In this document: piece after piece, positions 33,949 through 46,069 of the stretch
How the letters are laid out: every line of letters starts with the position of its first letter
Position numbering within the stretch: the stretch's first letter is position 1
Assembly (NCBI GenBank): GCA_027972325.1
Contig: JAPMOS010000004.1
Location: 310,001-374,000, forward strand
Source: Paratrimastix pyriformis
Lineage: Eukaryota; Preaxostyla; Paratrimastigidae
Length of the DNA stretch: 64,000 nucleotides
Direction of reading: 5' to 3'
Made by a program: the position numbers and the translations under genes
Notes under the pieces: generated by a model
Told to the model about the DNA's origin: nothing
The model's database searches: none
What the model saw: the letters and a program-made list of their open reading frames with translations, nothing else

Positions 33949-36900
33949 TGGGGGTTACAGACCTCGCCTGCTGCTTTGCCCGTCTGACCCCTGCGCGCCC
34001 GCCCTCGCTCCTTCTCCGTCCGTCAGGTTCGGCCTCGGCCCTTGCGGGCCTCCTGGGGCGCCTGCAGGTGCGCTTCACGGCCTACCCGACCCCGGTCGTC
34101 GCCCCGCCGGCCTCGACCCCGCCCCCGACCCACCTGGGGATCGCCCTGCACGCGCCCCTCACCGGCCAGCGTCTGGCCCTGTCCCTGCCCCTCGTCCTGT
34201 GCCCCGACGCGTACGTGCCCCAGGCGGCTCCCCCCCCGGGGACCCCCAGCTGGCCCTACACGACGGGCGGCCCCGTCCCGGTGCGACACCAGTGGCGCTT
34301 CGAGGGCAACATGACTCAGCTCACCATGGAGGCCGCCGTCGTGCCCCTCATGCAGTGGCGCCCCGACTCGCTCGCCGTCCACGAGCCCAGGTCTGCTCAG
34401 CCCCACCTCCCCGATCCCGATCCCGATCCCGATCCCGATCCCGATCCCGATCCCGATCCCGATCCCGATCCCGATCCCGATCCCGATCCCGATCCCGGAG
34501 GCCGGGCGGGTGGCGATTTCCCCGGCTCGGCCCCACCTCACCACCCGTCGGCTGCCCCACAGCACCACCCTGTGCGAGGCCTACCTGGACGACGGCATCC
34601 TGTCCCGGCTGGGCGCCGGCCCCCGCTGCGCCCTGGCCGTGGTGGACACGGCCCCCCTGGCCACCTGCGCGGACCTGGCCCGGACCCGGGCCCGGCTGAC
34701 GGTCCAGCTGGGGGCCGGGGCCACCGTCCTGCCGGGGGACATGGTCACCTTCCGGGGCCCCTCGGCCACCGTGCCGCCCCTCTGGGGGGCCGTCCTGCTG
34801 GGGGGCTTCGGCACCGAGATCCCGCCCATCCAGTCGGACCTCTGGCAGCGCCAGGCCAACCTGAGCTACGTCCGCTGGACGGGCGGCCTGCCCGCCCCGC
34901 AGCCCGTCTGGGGGCCGGCCAACCGGACTGCCCCAGGGACCGTCATCACGGGCCCCGACCAGCTGGCACGCTGCGCCGGGCCGGCCGTGGAGTTCTCGGG
35001 CTCCTTCTCCGCGGCCAGCGGCACGGGCGGGCGCGACCTCACGTCTGTGGAACCAACCCCCCTCCCCCCGGTTTTTGCACGTTGGCTTGGTTGGTGGGCC
35101 CGGCTGGGCTGGTTGGATGGCGGCTGTATGTGGTGGTTGGTGGGTCGTGCTCCACAGGGGATGCTCCACACTCGGTTGAGAAGATCCCCCGGGCGGGTCA
35201 CTCCTGATTCCCATTTGTCGATCGGTGCGCTTGTGTGCATGGGCGCGGGGCGGGGCAGGTACGAGTGGCGCCTCCTGGGGGGCGACCCCGAGGCGGACCT
35301 GCTGCCGACCGTGCCGGGGCTCCGGCTGCCCTCGGCCGACCCGGCCCTCCTGTCCCTGAACACCTCCCGGCTGCCCGACCTGACCGGGATGGCCGTCGAG
35401 GTCCGTGCCCCCGCCTCCCGTGGGGCTCATCGTGGTTCTCCGGCTGCTGCTGCGCCTCCCGCCCCCGCAGCTGACCGCCACCAACTTCCTCAACGACAGC
35501 GCCTCGGCCCGCCTCGCCGTCCGGGTGACCACCGACCCGCTGCCCGTCGTCACCCTCCGCGGGGTGGTCCGCACCCACCCTCCCCCCCACCCCTCCTTCC
35601 TTCCTCCTCATCGGCTTCCCCAAGCCGCGTACGCTGGCGTCACGGCCCCCTTGCCATCGCACGCTCACCTGACCGTCCCGTTCCTCCTGCCGTGCTGTGC
35701 CGGCCCTCGTTCCAACCGGCCCCCCAGACCTCCTCGGCCCAGGTCCGCTTCCGGGCCAACCCGCTGCTGCTGGCCGGGTCGGCCGTCCACAGCTGCCCGC
35801 GCAGCCCGGCCCCGGCCCTCAGCGTCATGTGGCTGCAGCTGGCCGGGCCGCCCCTCGGCCAGGGCGCCACCACCAACGCCACCGAGCGGTGGCTGCAGCT
35901 GGCCATCGAGAGCTGCGCCCTGTCGCCCATCGCGGCCCACCTCCAGGAGGCCCCCGTCCGCGCCATCCTGGCCGATCTGGCCGCCGCCAACCCGTCCGCG
36001 CCCCCGCTGGGGGCCCCCGTCTGCGTGGGGACGGCCCCCTCGGTGCTGCTGCCCGCCAAGACCCTCCAGCCGGCCGGCGCGTACGTCTTCGCCATGCTGG
36101 CCGGATACACTGAGGCCGCCACGGGGGCCTTCTGGGCCAGCGGCGCCGCCCGGGCCGTCCACGTGGGCCGCACCCGGCTGGTGCTCCGGGTGCAGGGGGG
36201 CGGCCGCCAGTACGGGTACCAGGACCCGATCGTCATCGGGACCGCGGGCAGCTACGACCCGGACGCCCCCGCGGGCGCGGGCACGGGCGGCCTCATGTTG
36301 GGCTTCACCTGGACGGGCCCCGGCTGCCCGGCCCCAACGCCTCCGAGCCCCGGCATCCTCTGGGGACCCGCCACGCTGCGCTGGGAGCCCCCCTACGCGT
36401 CCTGGGGGGACTGCCTGGTGGTGGCCCACCTGGCCGACCCGGTGGGGACCCCCGGGCGACGGGTGGTGGCCACCCCGACCACCATCACCCTCAGCCCCGA
36501 CCAGCCGGCGGTCGTGGGGCTCGCCGTGCGGGTGACGGGGCCCGTCGCCAGCGAGGAGCACAACCTGCGCCTCTCGGGGGACACCGAGGCCTCCGTCGCC
36601 GTCCTGCTGCGCAGCGGCCCCGACGGGGCGCCCGCCCCGGTGATGCTGCACGGCTCCCTGACGGGCCCGGCCCCGGCCCTGCTGGCCAACGAGACCTTCC
36701 GGTGGCAGTGGGCCTCCGTCACGGGCGGGACGGCCATCCCGGTCGACCTGGCCTCCGAGGGCCTGGTCATCACCGGCTCGGTCGGTTCCCCTCCCTGCCC
36801 CCCCCCCCCCCCCCCCCCCCCGACTCATCAGCGTGCAACCAATTCTCGTCATCACCAATGACCACTCATTGTCAGCTACGCATGACCCTCGACCTCTTGG

Positions 36901-39900
36901 CTCGCTTCCTCCACGGACCTTTCCAGCATTGACACGCACGCACCCGCCGGCACGCATGCACGCACACGCCACACAACCCCCCCCCCCCCCCACGCAGGCG
37001 GCCGCGCGGGTGCTGCTCCTCAATCCGCGCGTGCTGGCGGACCTGCTCCAGGCGGGCGCCACCCTGGCCAACCCGCACCCGTCGGCCGCCCTCCGGCTGA
37101 CCCTGGCCCTGGCGGACACCTCGCAGGACGGCACCGCATCCCCCCGCACGGGCCTGGGCATGGCCTCGGTCTCGCTGCGGGTGGTCGAGGGGCCCGCGGG
37201 GGGCGCCGTCACCTGCACGCCCATGGTCCGCCTCCCGCGTCGCGTCGCGTCGCCTCCTGTTTCCTGCCTGTTTCCTGCCCCCTGCCTCCGTCCCTCGCCC
37301 CGCTGACCCGCCGGCCGCCTTCTGCCCGCCCGTCCGCAGTGGGGCTGCCCCTGGCGACCCGCTTCACGCTGCGTGCGGACCGGTGGGCCGACCCGGACCT
37401 CGTGGCGAGCGATCCGGCCGCGGGGCGGCTGACGTACTTCTTCTACACGTCGGCCGCCGACCCGGAGGCCCCCCCGGTGCCCCTGCAGGGCATGCCCCAG
37501 CCCGAGCCCTGGATCACATGCGTGCTCCCCATCGGCAACTTCTCCTTGGGTCCGCCCCCCTCCCTCCCTCCCCCCCGCCCCGCCCTGCCCTGTCTTTGCC
37601 CTGTCCTTGCCCTGTCCTTGCCTGCCCATCGGCGCATCGGCTCATCCGCCTTTGCTGGTCGTGTGTGTGTGTGTTGTGCGAATCTTCTCGCAGCTGGGCT
37701 CGGTCACGACCGCCTGGGTGGCGGCCCCCTCGGGCGAGCGGGCCGTGGTCACGGTCGACCAGCCCACCCAGGACGGGGCCACCGAGGTGGGGCTCTTCCT
37801 GCGGGGGACCACCAGCCCAGGGGCCTTCGTGGCCCAGTCCCTGGCGGCCCTCGAGGCCACCACCGACGAGGTCGCCCTGCAGCAGCTGGGCGCCGTGGCG
37901 GCCATCCTCGAGCAGGCCCCCCGAGGCACGCCCCCCGAGGCCCTTCGGGCCGCCCGGGAGGCCCTGCTGGCCCGGGCCCGGGAGGCCCTCGACTGGGACG
38001 GCCCCGAGAGCGCCAGCCAGGTCGGGGCCCGGGTGGCCCGGCTGGTGGAGGTGGCCCTCAGCTCGGGCGGCACTGCCGTCGGCCCCCAGACCCAGGTCCG
38101 GCCGGCCCGCCCCGTGGATGGTGGATGGGGTGAGGCCGGAGATGTGACGGGGTGATCCGCGGGAAACGAAATGGGCCGCCCCTTTCTTTTTCCCCGGGCT
38201 TGTTGCCTCACCTCACCTGCCCCTTCGCCCGCTCATCCTTCTTCTTCTCCTTCGGCTTCTGTTTTCTTCCCTCGTCGGCCTTGGCCGTCCACGCCAGATC
38301 GACGCCCTGGCCATGCTGCACACGGCCCTCTCGCACGACATCAACGTGACCCTCGGTCTCCTCCTCCTCCTCCCCCCCCCCCCCCCCCCTCCCTCCCTCC
38401 CCCCCCCGCACCGGCTCATACCCACACCGGCTCTCATTCCCGCCCCCCCCCCCCCAGCGATGGACGACGCCACCCGGGCGCCCTACTCGGCCCCTGCCCA
38501 GGGGCCTCGACTTCGCGACGGCCCGCCAGTACGTGGCAGGCTTCGCGGCCCTCTTCCGGGCCGTCACCCAGCTGGAGATGAACGCCTCCCGCCCCGCAAA
38601 CACCACCACCGCCGCCGCGTCGCCCTCCTCCTGCGGGGGGATCGCCTTCCTCTGCCCTGGTCGGACCAGGGTGTCCTGAACCCGCTGCTGGCCGGGGCGG
38701 GGCCGAGGGCCTGGGGGCGCGCAGGCCCGGATCTACTACGCGACCAGCATCCTGGCCATGATTCGCATCGTCTTTGTCGAGTACGGCCGGGCCACGGGCC
38801 CGGCCACCCACCCTTGATCCTGGCATCCGCCGACGGTCCGCACCCTGCCCACGCCCCCCCCCCCCCCCCCCCCCCGCGCCCCGTCGCCTCCACAAGGCCC
38901 CCGCCCGCTCGCCGTTTTCTGAATCTTCCGCCCGCCCGCTCGCTGCAACCGCCGCCGCCACTTTTTTTGGGCCTTGCCGGGCTTGGTTTGCAGGGAAGCT
39001 CCAGGCGAGCTCGGCCGTCTTCTTCGCGGACTCGATCACATCCCCCAACGCCCTCGACCGCGCCACGTCGGCGCCCCTGTCGCTGCCCGACCCGGCCGAC
39101 GAGGACGAGGGCGCCGGCACGGGCGACCCAGCGGCGGCCTCGATGACGCTGAGCATCGCCCGGCCCCTGGGCCTGCGCCTGTCCGCCTCGGCGGGCGCCA
39201 GTGTGGGCGACGAGAGCATCTCGGAGGACGCGGGCGTGGTGGAGATCTCCCTGCTGCTGCCCTCGACCAACCTCACCGACCCGCGCGCCCTGGCGGCCCC
39301 CGCCCGGGCGGCCCTGCTGGGGACCCTGGCCGAGGCCCGCCGGCTCAACGGCACCCAGCTGGCCGCGGCCTCGAAGAGCCTCCATGTGGCGGTGGCGCCC
39401 CTCTCGGGCTTCGTCACCATGCGGCACTTCCTGCTCCGGGACGATGCGGCCGGGGGCGCCCTGCTCGAGGCGGCCCTCACGGCCCAGAGCGGCCCCTGGC
39501 TGGCCTCGGCCCTGGTGCCGGTCGCGGTCGACGACCTGGCCGCGGCCCTGGGCCTCGCGCCGGCCGCCCTGCCCACGGGCCGCCTGGAGGGGGCCCTTCT
39601 CGAGGGCCTTCTCGGCACCGCCCTGGCCGCGGGTAATCACACCCTCGCCGCCCTGACCTGGTCTGTGCCCCGCCGCCGCGGCCGCCCATCTTGTCTTCGC
39701 ATCCCCGATCCCTTCACATCCCCCCTGTGTCGGATCAGGAACGCCACTGCGATGCAGTGGGAGGCCGCCTGCTGCGTCGTGACCCAGATCGAGGTGCCCC
39801 CGACCGGGTCGGCGACGCGAACGTCCTCGTGAACTGCTCCTGCATCGCGGCCGCCGTCGGGGTCTTCGACATTCGCCTCTCGTCCGTCCCCGTCCCTCCC

Positions 39901-39988
39901 ATTTCTGGCCCGCCCTGCCCCGGGTCGTCGCCCGCACCGCTCTCCCACCGCCCTGCCCCCGCAAGCGTCCTGTGCGATCCCAACTCTT

Positions 39989-40025
<37 letters not shown>

Positions 40026-43000
40026 CTCGTCTGGGTCGGGTGTGCAGGTGGTCCCTGCCGTCGATCATCGAGCGGCTGGCGGTGAACCTGGTGCCCTGCC
40101 TGGTGCCCTCGGTGCTGGTGCTGGGCTACCTCTTCCTGACGGGTCTCTTCTGCTCGGCCGAGCACCGGGCCATCCACTTCCACGTCCGCAAGACCGAGCA
40201 GCAGCGCCGCCGGGAGGCCCGCGCCGCCGCCCGCAAGAAACTCCGCAGGGAACAGAAGTTGGCCGCCGCGGCCCCCCGCCACAGAAAGCAGCAACCGCAG
40301 CAGCCGGCCGTCGGCAGCGGCCCGCCGCCCCGGGTGGCCTCGTTCACCGACCTGCAGGCAGCCGAGATGATCAAGTGCCCCCCCGCGGCCGCCCTGCCCG
40401 TCTCGGTCTCGCCCGGGCCCGCCATCCCCCACGCGTGCAGCGCCCCCGATTCGTGGCCCTTCCTGGCAGGCCGCGAGGAGGCCGCCGCCCACTCGGCGCC
40501 CCCCGTGGCGGCCCCGGTGCCCGATGGGTCCCTGCCCCTGCCCGCGCCCGAGAGCGGCGGCGAGGGCCTCCGGGCCTCATCCCGGGCGGGGGCCTCTTTC
40601 GACGAGGAGGTCCTCGACATTGACGTGGCCCCCGAGGCGACCTCGCTCAGCATCCCACCGCCCTCGCCCCTGGCCTCCCCGCCCCTGCCCGGTGGCCCCC
40701 CGCCGCCCGCCGACGAGCCCGCACCACCCGCGCCCTCGCCCTTGTTCAGTGCTGGGGCCGGCTCTGGCCCGGGCTCGCCTGACCTGACCGGGCTCCCCGA
40801 CGCCTCCGCGCTGGCCGTGTCCACGTCCCTGACCCTCACGGTGGACACGCCGCCCCTGCCCGACTCGGAGCCGGTCCTGCGGGAGCGCTTCGGTGGGGTC
40901 CGGCCGGGCGGGCGGGCCTCGCTGACGCCCACCTCGGGCCGCCGCACGGCCGAACTCATCGGCTGGATGGGCTCCCGCCTGCGGCGCCACCCACCCAGGG
41001 CGCCGGTGCCCCCCCGCCGCTCGGCCTCGGCCCCGTCCCTGCTCCGGGCCGCCCAGGCAGGCCCGGCCACCATCGGGGCGGCCCTGTCTCGCTTCCGGGC
41101 GGCCCTCCTCGACCGATCCGCTGAGGATGAAGGGGGGGACTGGCCCCTGGGGGAGCCCCTGCGGGCCAGCACGCCCACCGACGAGCCCCTCGCCCCAGCG
41201 GCCCGCTCGGCATCGCCACCCGCCGCCCGGGGTCACCCCGCCCGGCAGCAGAAGCCGTCCCCCCTCGCCGAACCGACCCCGCCCACCACCCAGCGCCCAC
41301 GCCACCCGCGGCCCCGGCCCGCCCGCAGGGCCGCTGCCGAGCTGCTGCCCCAGCCGCCCAGCCCGCCCGAGGAGCCGGTCCGGGTTGCCCGGCTGGCGCT
41401 GCCCGCCCCGCCCCACCTGCTCGAGGTTCCCCTCGGGGCCCATCGCGGGGCCTCCCTGGCCTCGTCCCGGTCCACCTCCCGCTCGGCCAGCGGCTCGTCC
41501 TCGTCCGCCTCGACCACCTCCCGGCGCCGCCGGGGCGGCCAGCGCTCCCACCGGTCGGCCCGCCAGGCAATGGTCATATCGCGCCGCCAGGGGCGCCGGG
41601 TGGCGCTGATCTGGAACGAGAGCGACGAGACGACCTCATCATCCTCGGCCGCCACCGACTCCGACCGGGCCTCCGCGCGCCGCTCCCCCACGCCCCCAGC
41701 GGCCCCTGCCCCCACCGCCGCCCCCGCCGCCCCCGCCGGCCGGCCGTCGAGCCCGACATCCAGCGGTGCCGGCTCGCCCTCGCGCCACTCGGCCCACTCG
41801 GCCCACTCGGCCCACTCGGCCCACTCGGCCCACTCGGCCCACTCGGCCCACTCGGGGCACTCGGGCCAGCCGCCCTCGTCGCACTCCAGCCGGGGCCGCC
41901 ACCGGCAGCGCTCCGCACAGGACGCCGCACGGCAGCTGCCGCGCCAATCCTCGTCCTCTTCCACAAGCCCGCCCCCTGCCCGGCGCCTCCCCCACCCCCA
42001 CGCCCACCGCAGCCCGCGGTCTGGCCGGCCCGTGGCGCCACCCCCGCCACCCCCGCTCGAGCTGAGCCCCGAGTCGAGCGAGCCGGCAACGCCCTGCCTG
42101 GCCGCTCCGCCTGCCACCCCCGCGGCGGCCACGGCCCCTGCCACTGCCACTGTCACTGTCACCGCCACCGCCACCGCCAGCAGCGCCTCGCAGCTCACCG
42201 AGGCCCCCATCTGGGACCGTCTCTCGACCGCCTCGGCCTCGCTCCTGCCGCCCCCGCGCCGTCTGGCCCAGCGGCCGCGCCCCCGTCCGCGCGTGCCTCT
42301 GTCGCCCTACTCGGACATGCCCCTCGGCTTCTCCTCGCGGCGCCGGGCCGGCCGCCGGGGCGACTCCTCCGACGGGGCGACGACCTCGTCCCTCGAGAGC
42401 CCCACTACCAGCACCACCGCCACCGCGGCCACTCTCGGCCTCTCCTTCCTGGAGCCCAGCGAGGCCTTCAGCTGCCCCGCCCCGGGCGGCGAGCGGGCTG
42501 GCGGGCTGCTGACCCCGGCATCGGAAGCCACCGTCACGACGGCCCCCATGGCCCTCTCCACGGGCCGGTTGCCCTCGCTGGCCGCTCGCACCCGGCACCA
42601 CCAGCGCCCCGTGCAAACCGCGGCCTCACCGGAGCTGACTGTGCTGCCTCGGCCCTGCCTCGCCGTCGGTCTCGGTGGCCCGGGCCTGGCCGAGGCCGAG
42701 GGGCGGCCCGACCCTGCTGGCCGCAGCAGCACGCACGAGGAAGCGGAGGAGATCGAGATCATGTGCCCCCAGCCGGCGGCCCCCGGCCGGGCGCACCGCC
42801 CCGACGAGGGCGAGGATGAGGTCGAGGACGGCGGTGGTGATGGTGATGAGGGCCTCGAGATCCCCATGGGCGACCCGGTCGCGAGCCCGTCTTCATGGGC
42901 CGCCCCCGCGCCGCCCACGGGAGACACTTCGATGCCTCGCAGCTGCCTGCTGCTGCCATTGGCCCCGCTCATGCTCCCGCCGGCCGAGCCGGCCCGCCCG

Positions 43001-45720
43001 GCCCGGGCCCAGGGTCAGGCCCAGGGTCAGGCCCAGGGTCAGGCCCAGGGTCAGGCCACCCGGATGCTGGCGGCGCCACCCCGGCCGACCATGCTGGCCA
43101 TCTTCGAGGAGTCGTGCGGTCCCCTCTGCCGCGCCCCGACCAATGACGACGCCGACCCCAGCGCCATCCCCAACCCCAGCAGCAGCAGGGGCTTGGCCCT
43201 CCCTGCCCCCGCCGCCCCCGCTGCCCCCGTCCGGCCGGCCCCGTCGTCCCTCCTGGTGCCGCCCGGCTCGACCGCCCCCCGCCTGACGGCGCCCTCGCCA
43301 CCATGGCCGCTCGCCGCCCCCCGGCCGGCCCCCCTGCTGAACATCCCGTCTGCGGCGGCCCCCTTCGGGGCGCCCCCCGTGGGCACGCTCGCCGTCCCGC
43401 GGCCGCTGTCGCCCTCGGAGATGTCCGACTCGTCGTGCAACCTCGACATGCAGGCCCCGCCCAGCCCCGGGGGCAGCCTGGCCCTGACCATCCCCGGGGC
43501 CCCGGCCTCGCCCCGGCCCCTCTCGGCTGCCGACTCCTGCCTTGACTTGCCCGCCTTGGCCATCCCGTCCCTGGCCATCCCGCCCCTGGCCATCCCGCCC
43601 TTCGGCGGAGGCCCCGGCAGCCCCCACCCGGACCCGTGCGCGGCCTCCCACGAGGAGCCGCCGCCGGACGAGGAACTGCTGGCCATCCCGGAGGCCCCGC
43701 TGCCCCCGCTGCCGCCCATCCCCGACCTGGACGGGCCCCTGGACGAGGCGCTGCCCGGCGCAGGATCCCCCGCCCCCTCGGGAGCCACTCCCTGGAGCGG
43801 CGCCGCCGGACCCGAGGCAACGGCCGAGGCAAAGGCCGAGGCGGTGGAGCCCTGCCCTGCCCCGGGGACGCCCCCCATGATGGCGGCCGCTGGTGTGGGC
43901 CCGGCGGCCACCTCCCCCCAGCGCAGCTCGCCCGTGCCGGCGCCGCTGAGCCCCACCGGGGCCGACGGGGCGCTGACCACGACCGAGGAGAGCGACGGGC
44001 CCCCGGCCGCCGACGGACCCGACCGGGCCGCGGCCATGCGGCTCTTGGCTCTGCTGGTCCAGCAGCGCAAGCGGCGCCACCACCCCGAACGGCCCCCTCG
44101 CAAGGCGGCCGACCCGGACTACGAGCCGGTGCCGGACCTGTGCCAGAACATGGGGGCCACCCTGCAGACGGTGCTCACCCACAACCAGCTCACGGCCACG
44201 GTCGTCTTCGCGCCCCTGGACCCATACACCAGGCCGCGCCGGCTGGTGGTGCTGCTGACGATGGTGCTGACCCACCTCGCCCTGGCAACCATCTTCTACG
44301 CCATCGTCTGTCCCGCCTGCCTGCCACCACCTCGCCTGCCTGCCTGCCCATTCCCTTGCCCTGAGGCAGCCCCGGGCGGGTGGATGCCCATGGGATGGGT
44401 GGATGCCCATGGGATGGGTGGATGCCCATGGGATGGGTGGATGCCCATGGGATGGGTGGATGCCCATGGGATGGGTGGATGCCCATGGGATGGGTGGATG
44501 CCCATGGGATGGGTGGATGCCCATGGGATGGGTGGATGCCCATGGGATGGGTGGATGCCCATGGGATGGCGATTCGGTGGGGGTTTTGGGGGGCCGGGCG
44601 GATGGGTGACTTGTGCTTCTCCAGCAATGCGGCGAGTCCCTCCCGTCGCGGGTCGAGGCCCTGGACCTGTGCACCGTCTGGACGCCCGGCTGGGGCATCT
44701 TCATGGGCGTCCTGGCGGGCCTCCTCGGTCCGCTGCCCGCTGCCCGCTGCCGACCCGACCCCACGCCCACCACCGCCGGTTTTCACCCAACCCCAGCACC
44801 ACCCACCACCCAAGCCCCCCCTCCACCCCGACACGGTCTGACGTACCCTCCCTCCCTCCTCCCTCCCTCCCTCCCTCCCCAGCGGCGCCCCCGATCCGGT
44901 TGCTGCACTTCCTGTTCCGGCACACGCGGCACGAGACCAGCCACCCCCACAGCGCCATGCTGCGGGCCCTCGACCCCAACGACGTCGACTACGACGGCCA
45001 CTTCCACCGCCTCCACAAGCGCAAGGTCGGCCGCCCCGCCTCCCGCCCCCGCCCCCGCCCCCGCCCCCGCCCCCGCCCCCCCGCCCCCGCCCCCGCCCCC
45101 GCCCCCGCCCCCGCCCCGCCCCCGCCCCCGCCCCCGCCCCCCGCCCGCCGGCCCGCGAAGGTGACCCCAGACCCCATTCGCGTGTCCATTCCCGTGCCCC
45201 ATTCGCCTTCTCATTCCCGTCTTCCAATCGCCTGCCTTGCCCCCTGCGCCCGCCGCCCTGGGGCGCAGCTCAAGGGCGCCCTGGCGGGTGCCTCGACCGC
45301 TTCTGGATGCCCGCCTGGTTCGCACCCCGCCCCTGATGCCCCCGCAGCCGCCACCCCGACCTCACCGTCCACCTCCGTTCCCTGCCGCCGACCCGCGCAG
45401 GATGTCCTGGCTCTGGTATGCCATCTGCTGGGGCTGAGCATCATGCCTGACGGTGGTGGCCTTCGGGTCGGTCTACACCCAGGCTCGCACCCTGGCCTGG
45501 TTCATCACCGGCCTCGCGGCCACCTGCTTCGACGTGGTCCGTCCCCCGCCTCTGCCCCCTGTTGTCCCCCTCCCCCCCGGGCAGCCCTGGCGCCTGGCGC
45601 TGACGGGGATGTTGGGGATGTTGGGATGTTGGGCGGTTGCAGCTCTTCATCGATCCGCTGCTGACGATGATGCGCGACCGGCTTAGGGCTACCCGCGCCG
45701 CTCGAGGGCCTTCCCGCTGA
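26259..45720 (+). CDS. Polycystin-1/PKDREJ-like receptor: REJ ectodomain, GPS motif, multi-pass membrane tail
   Basis: A large multi-exon gene. The proposed start MLIRHAESGSN is followed by a hydrophobic signal-peptide core (WQLVLFCVVGLVFSLS). The ectodomain has EGF-like cysteine blocks (CPQCHQEQPVDSFCACTAGY; CRPLCSSPCHPNASC..CTC near 33330) and an REJ-type region (PLATRFTLRADRWADPDL near 37350). A GPS-like motif near 39740-39870 has W-N...W...CC-V...V-N-C-S-C, followed by TM1 (LVPCLVPSVLVLGYLFLTGL near 40090). A cytosolic loop of about 1,300 disordered Pro/Ser/Ala residues replaces the PLAT domain usual in polycystin-1. Later come TM2 (RRLVVLLTMVLTHLALATIF near 44250), PPIRLLHFLFRH, a WLWYAICWG segment and the end LFIDPLLTMMRDRL, stop 45718-45720. 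Introns start mostly GTCYG and are full of microsatellites. There is one apparent 1-nt frame inconsistency in the GPS exon and one in-frame TGA at 45435. No PKD channel domain was seen. Confidence 0.75.
29515..29598 (+). repeat. (CTCTGC)n hexamer array in a receptor-gene intron
   Basis: About 14 copies of CTCTGC in the polycystin-like gene between two coding blocks. The array is a sense-strand pyrimidine-rich tract close to an acceptor. Confidence 0.9.
33193..33315 (+). repeat. CCCGCC/CCCGC array after a poly-C run, receptor-gene intron
   Basis: About 120 bp of CCCGC and CCCGCC units following a C run at about 33177. It ends at the CGCAG acceptor before the EGF-like exon starting with CRPLC. 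Confidence 0.85.
33909..33949 (+). repeat. (GCGT)n microsatellite in a receptor-gene intron
   Basis: About ten GTGC/GCGT tetramers in a non-coding stretch between two exons of the polycystin-like gene. Confidence 0.85.
34411..34497 (+). repeat. (CCCGAT)n hexamer array in a receptor-gene intron
   Basis: About 14 CCCGAT units directly after a GTCTG donor. In other frames this array makes spurious Asp-Pro or Ile-Gly repeats. Confidence 0.9.
39992..40024 (+). repeat. 33-nt poly-C run before the TM1 exon of the receptor gene
   Basis: 33 C on the sense strand, ending about 20 nt before the TGTGCAG acceptor of the exon encoding TM1 and the giant loop. Confidence 0.9.
41788..41853 (+). repeat. 9-bp coding repeat, His-Ser-Ala units, in the receptor loop
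   Basis: Seven tandem CACTCGGCC nonamers in frame encode His-Ser-Ala repeats in the cytosolic loop, followed by two His-Ser-Gly variants. A second in-frame array at about 43009-43056 encodes Gln-Ala-Gln-Gly repeats. Confidence 0.85.
44390..44569 (+). repeat. 19-bp minisatellite, about 9.5 copies, receptor-gene intron
   Basis: The unit TGGATGCCCATGGGATGGG repeats almost perfectly between the exon that ends with TM2 (GTCTG donor near 44308) and the next exon. Each unit includes the palindrome CCCATGGG. Confidence 0.9.
45045..45140 (+). repeat. (CCCCCG)n array in a late receptor-gene intron
   Basis: About 15 CCCCCG hexamers on the sense strand between exons near the 3' end of the polycystin-like gene. 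Confidence 0.85.
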
Positions 45721-46037
45721 GGCCACAGCACCCGCCCTCCTCGCCATCGCACCCCCAGTGACCGGGTCGCCATCATCACCACAGCACACACACTCACACG
45801 CACACAGACGCGCGCGCGCACACACACACACACACCTCCCATCCAGTGACCGGGCCGTCATCCCCACGCCCGACACGACCCCCCTCCTCCCTCCCCCCCC
45901 TCCCCCAGAACCCCCGATTTTTTGGTGTTTGACTTCTCGATGTCTCGTCGTTCGGTTTTGGCTGCTGGTTATCTGGGTCCCTTTGTGACTCTCCTCCTTG
46001 GTGTTTCGCCACCCCCGCCTCCCCTCGCTCGGACGCG

Positions 46038-46069
<32 letters not shown>

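Noticed and set aside
44296-44562. Repetitive His/Pro/Trp peptides on both strands
   Set aside because: They arise solely from the 19-bp minisatellite in an intron.
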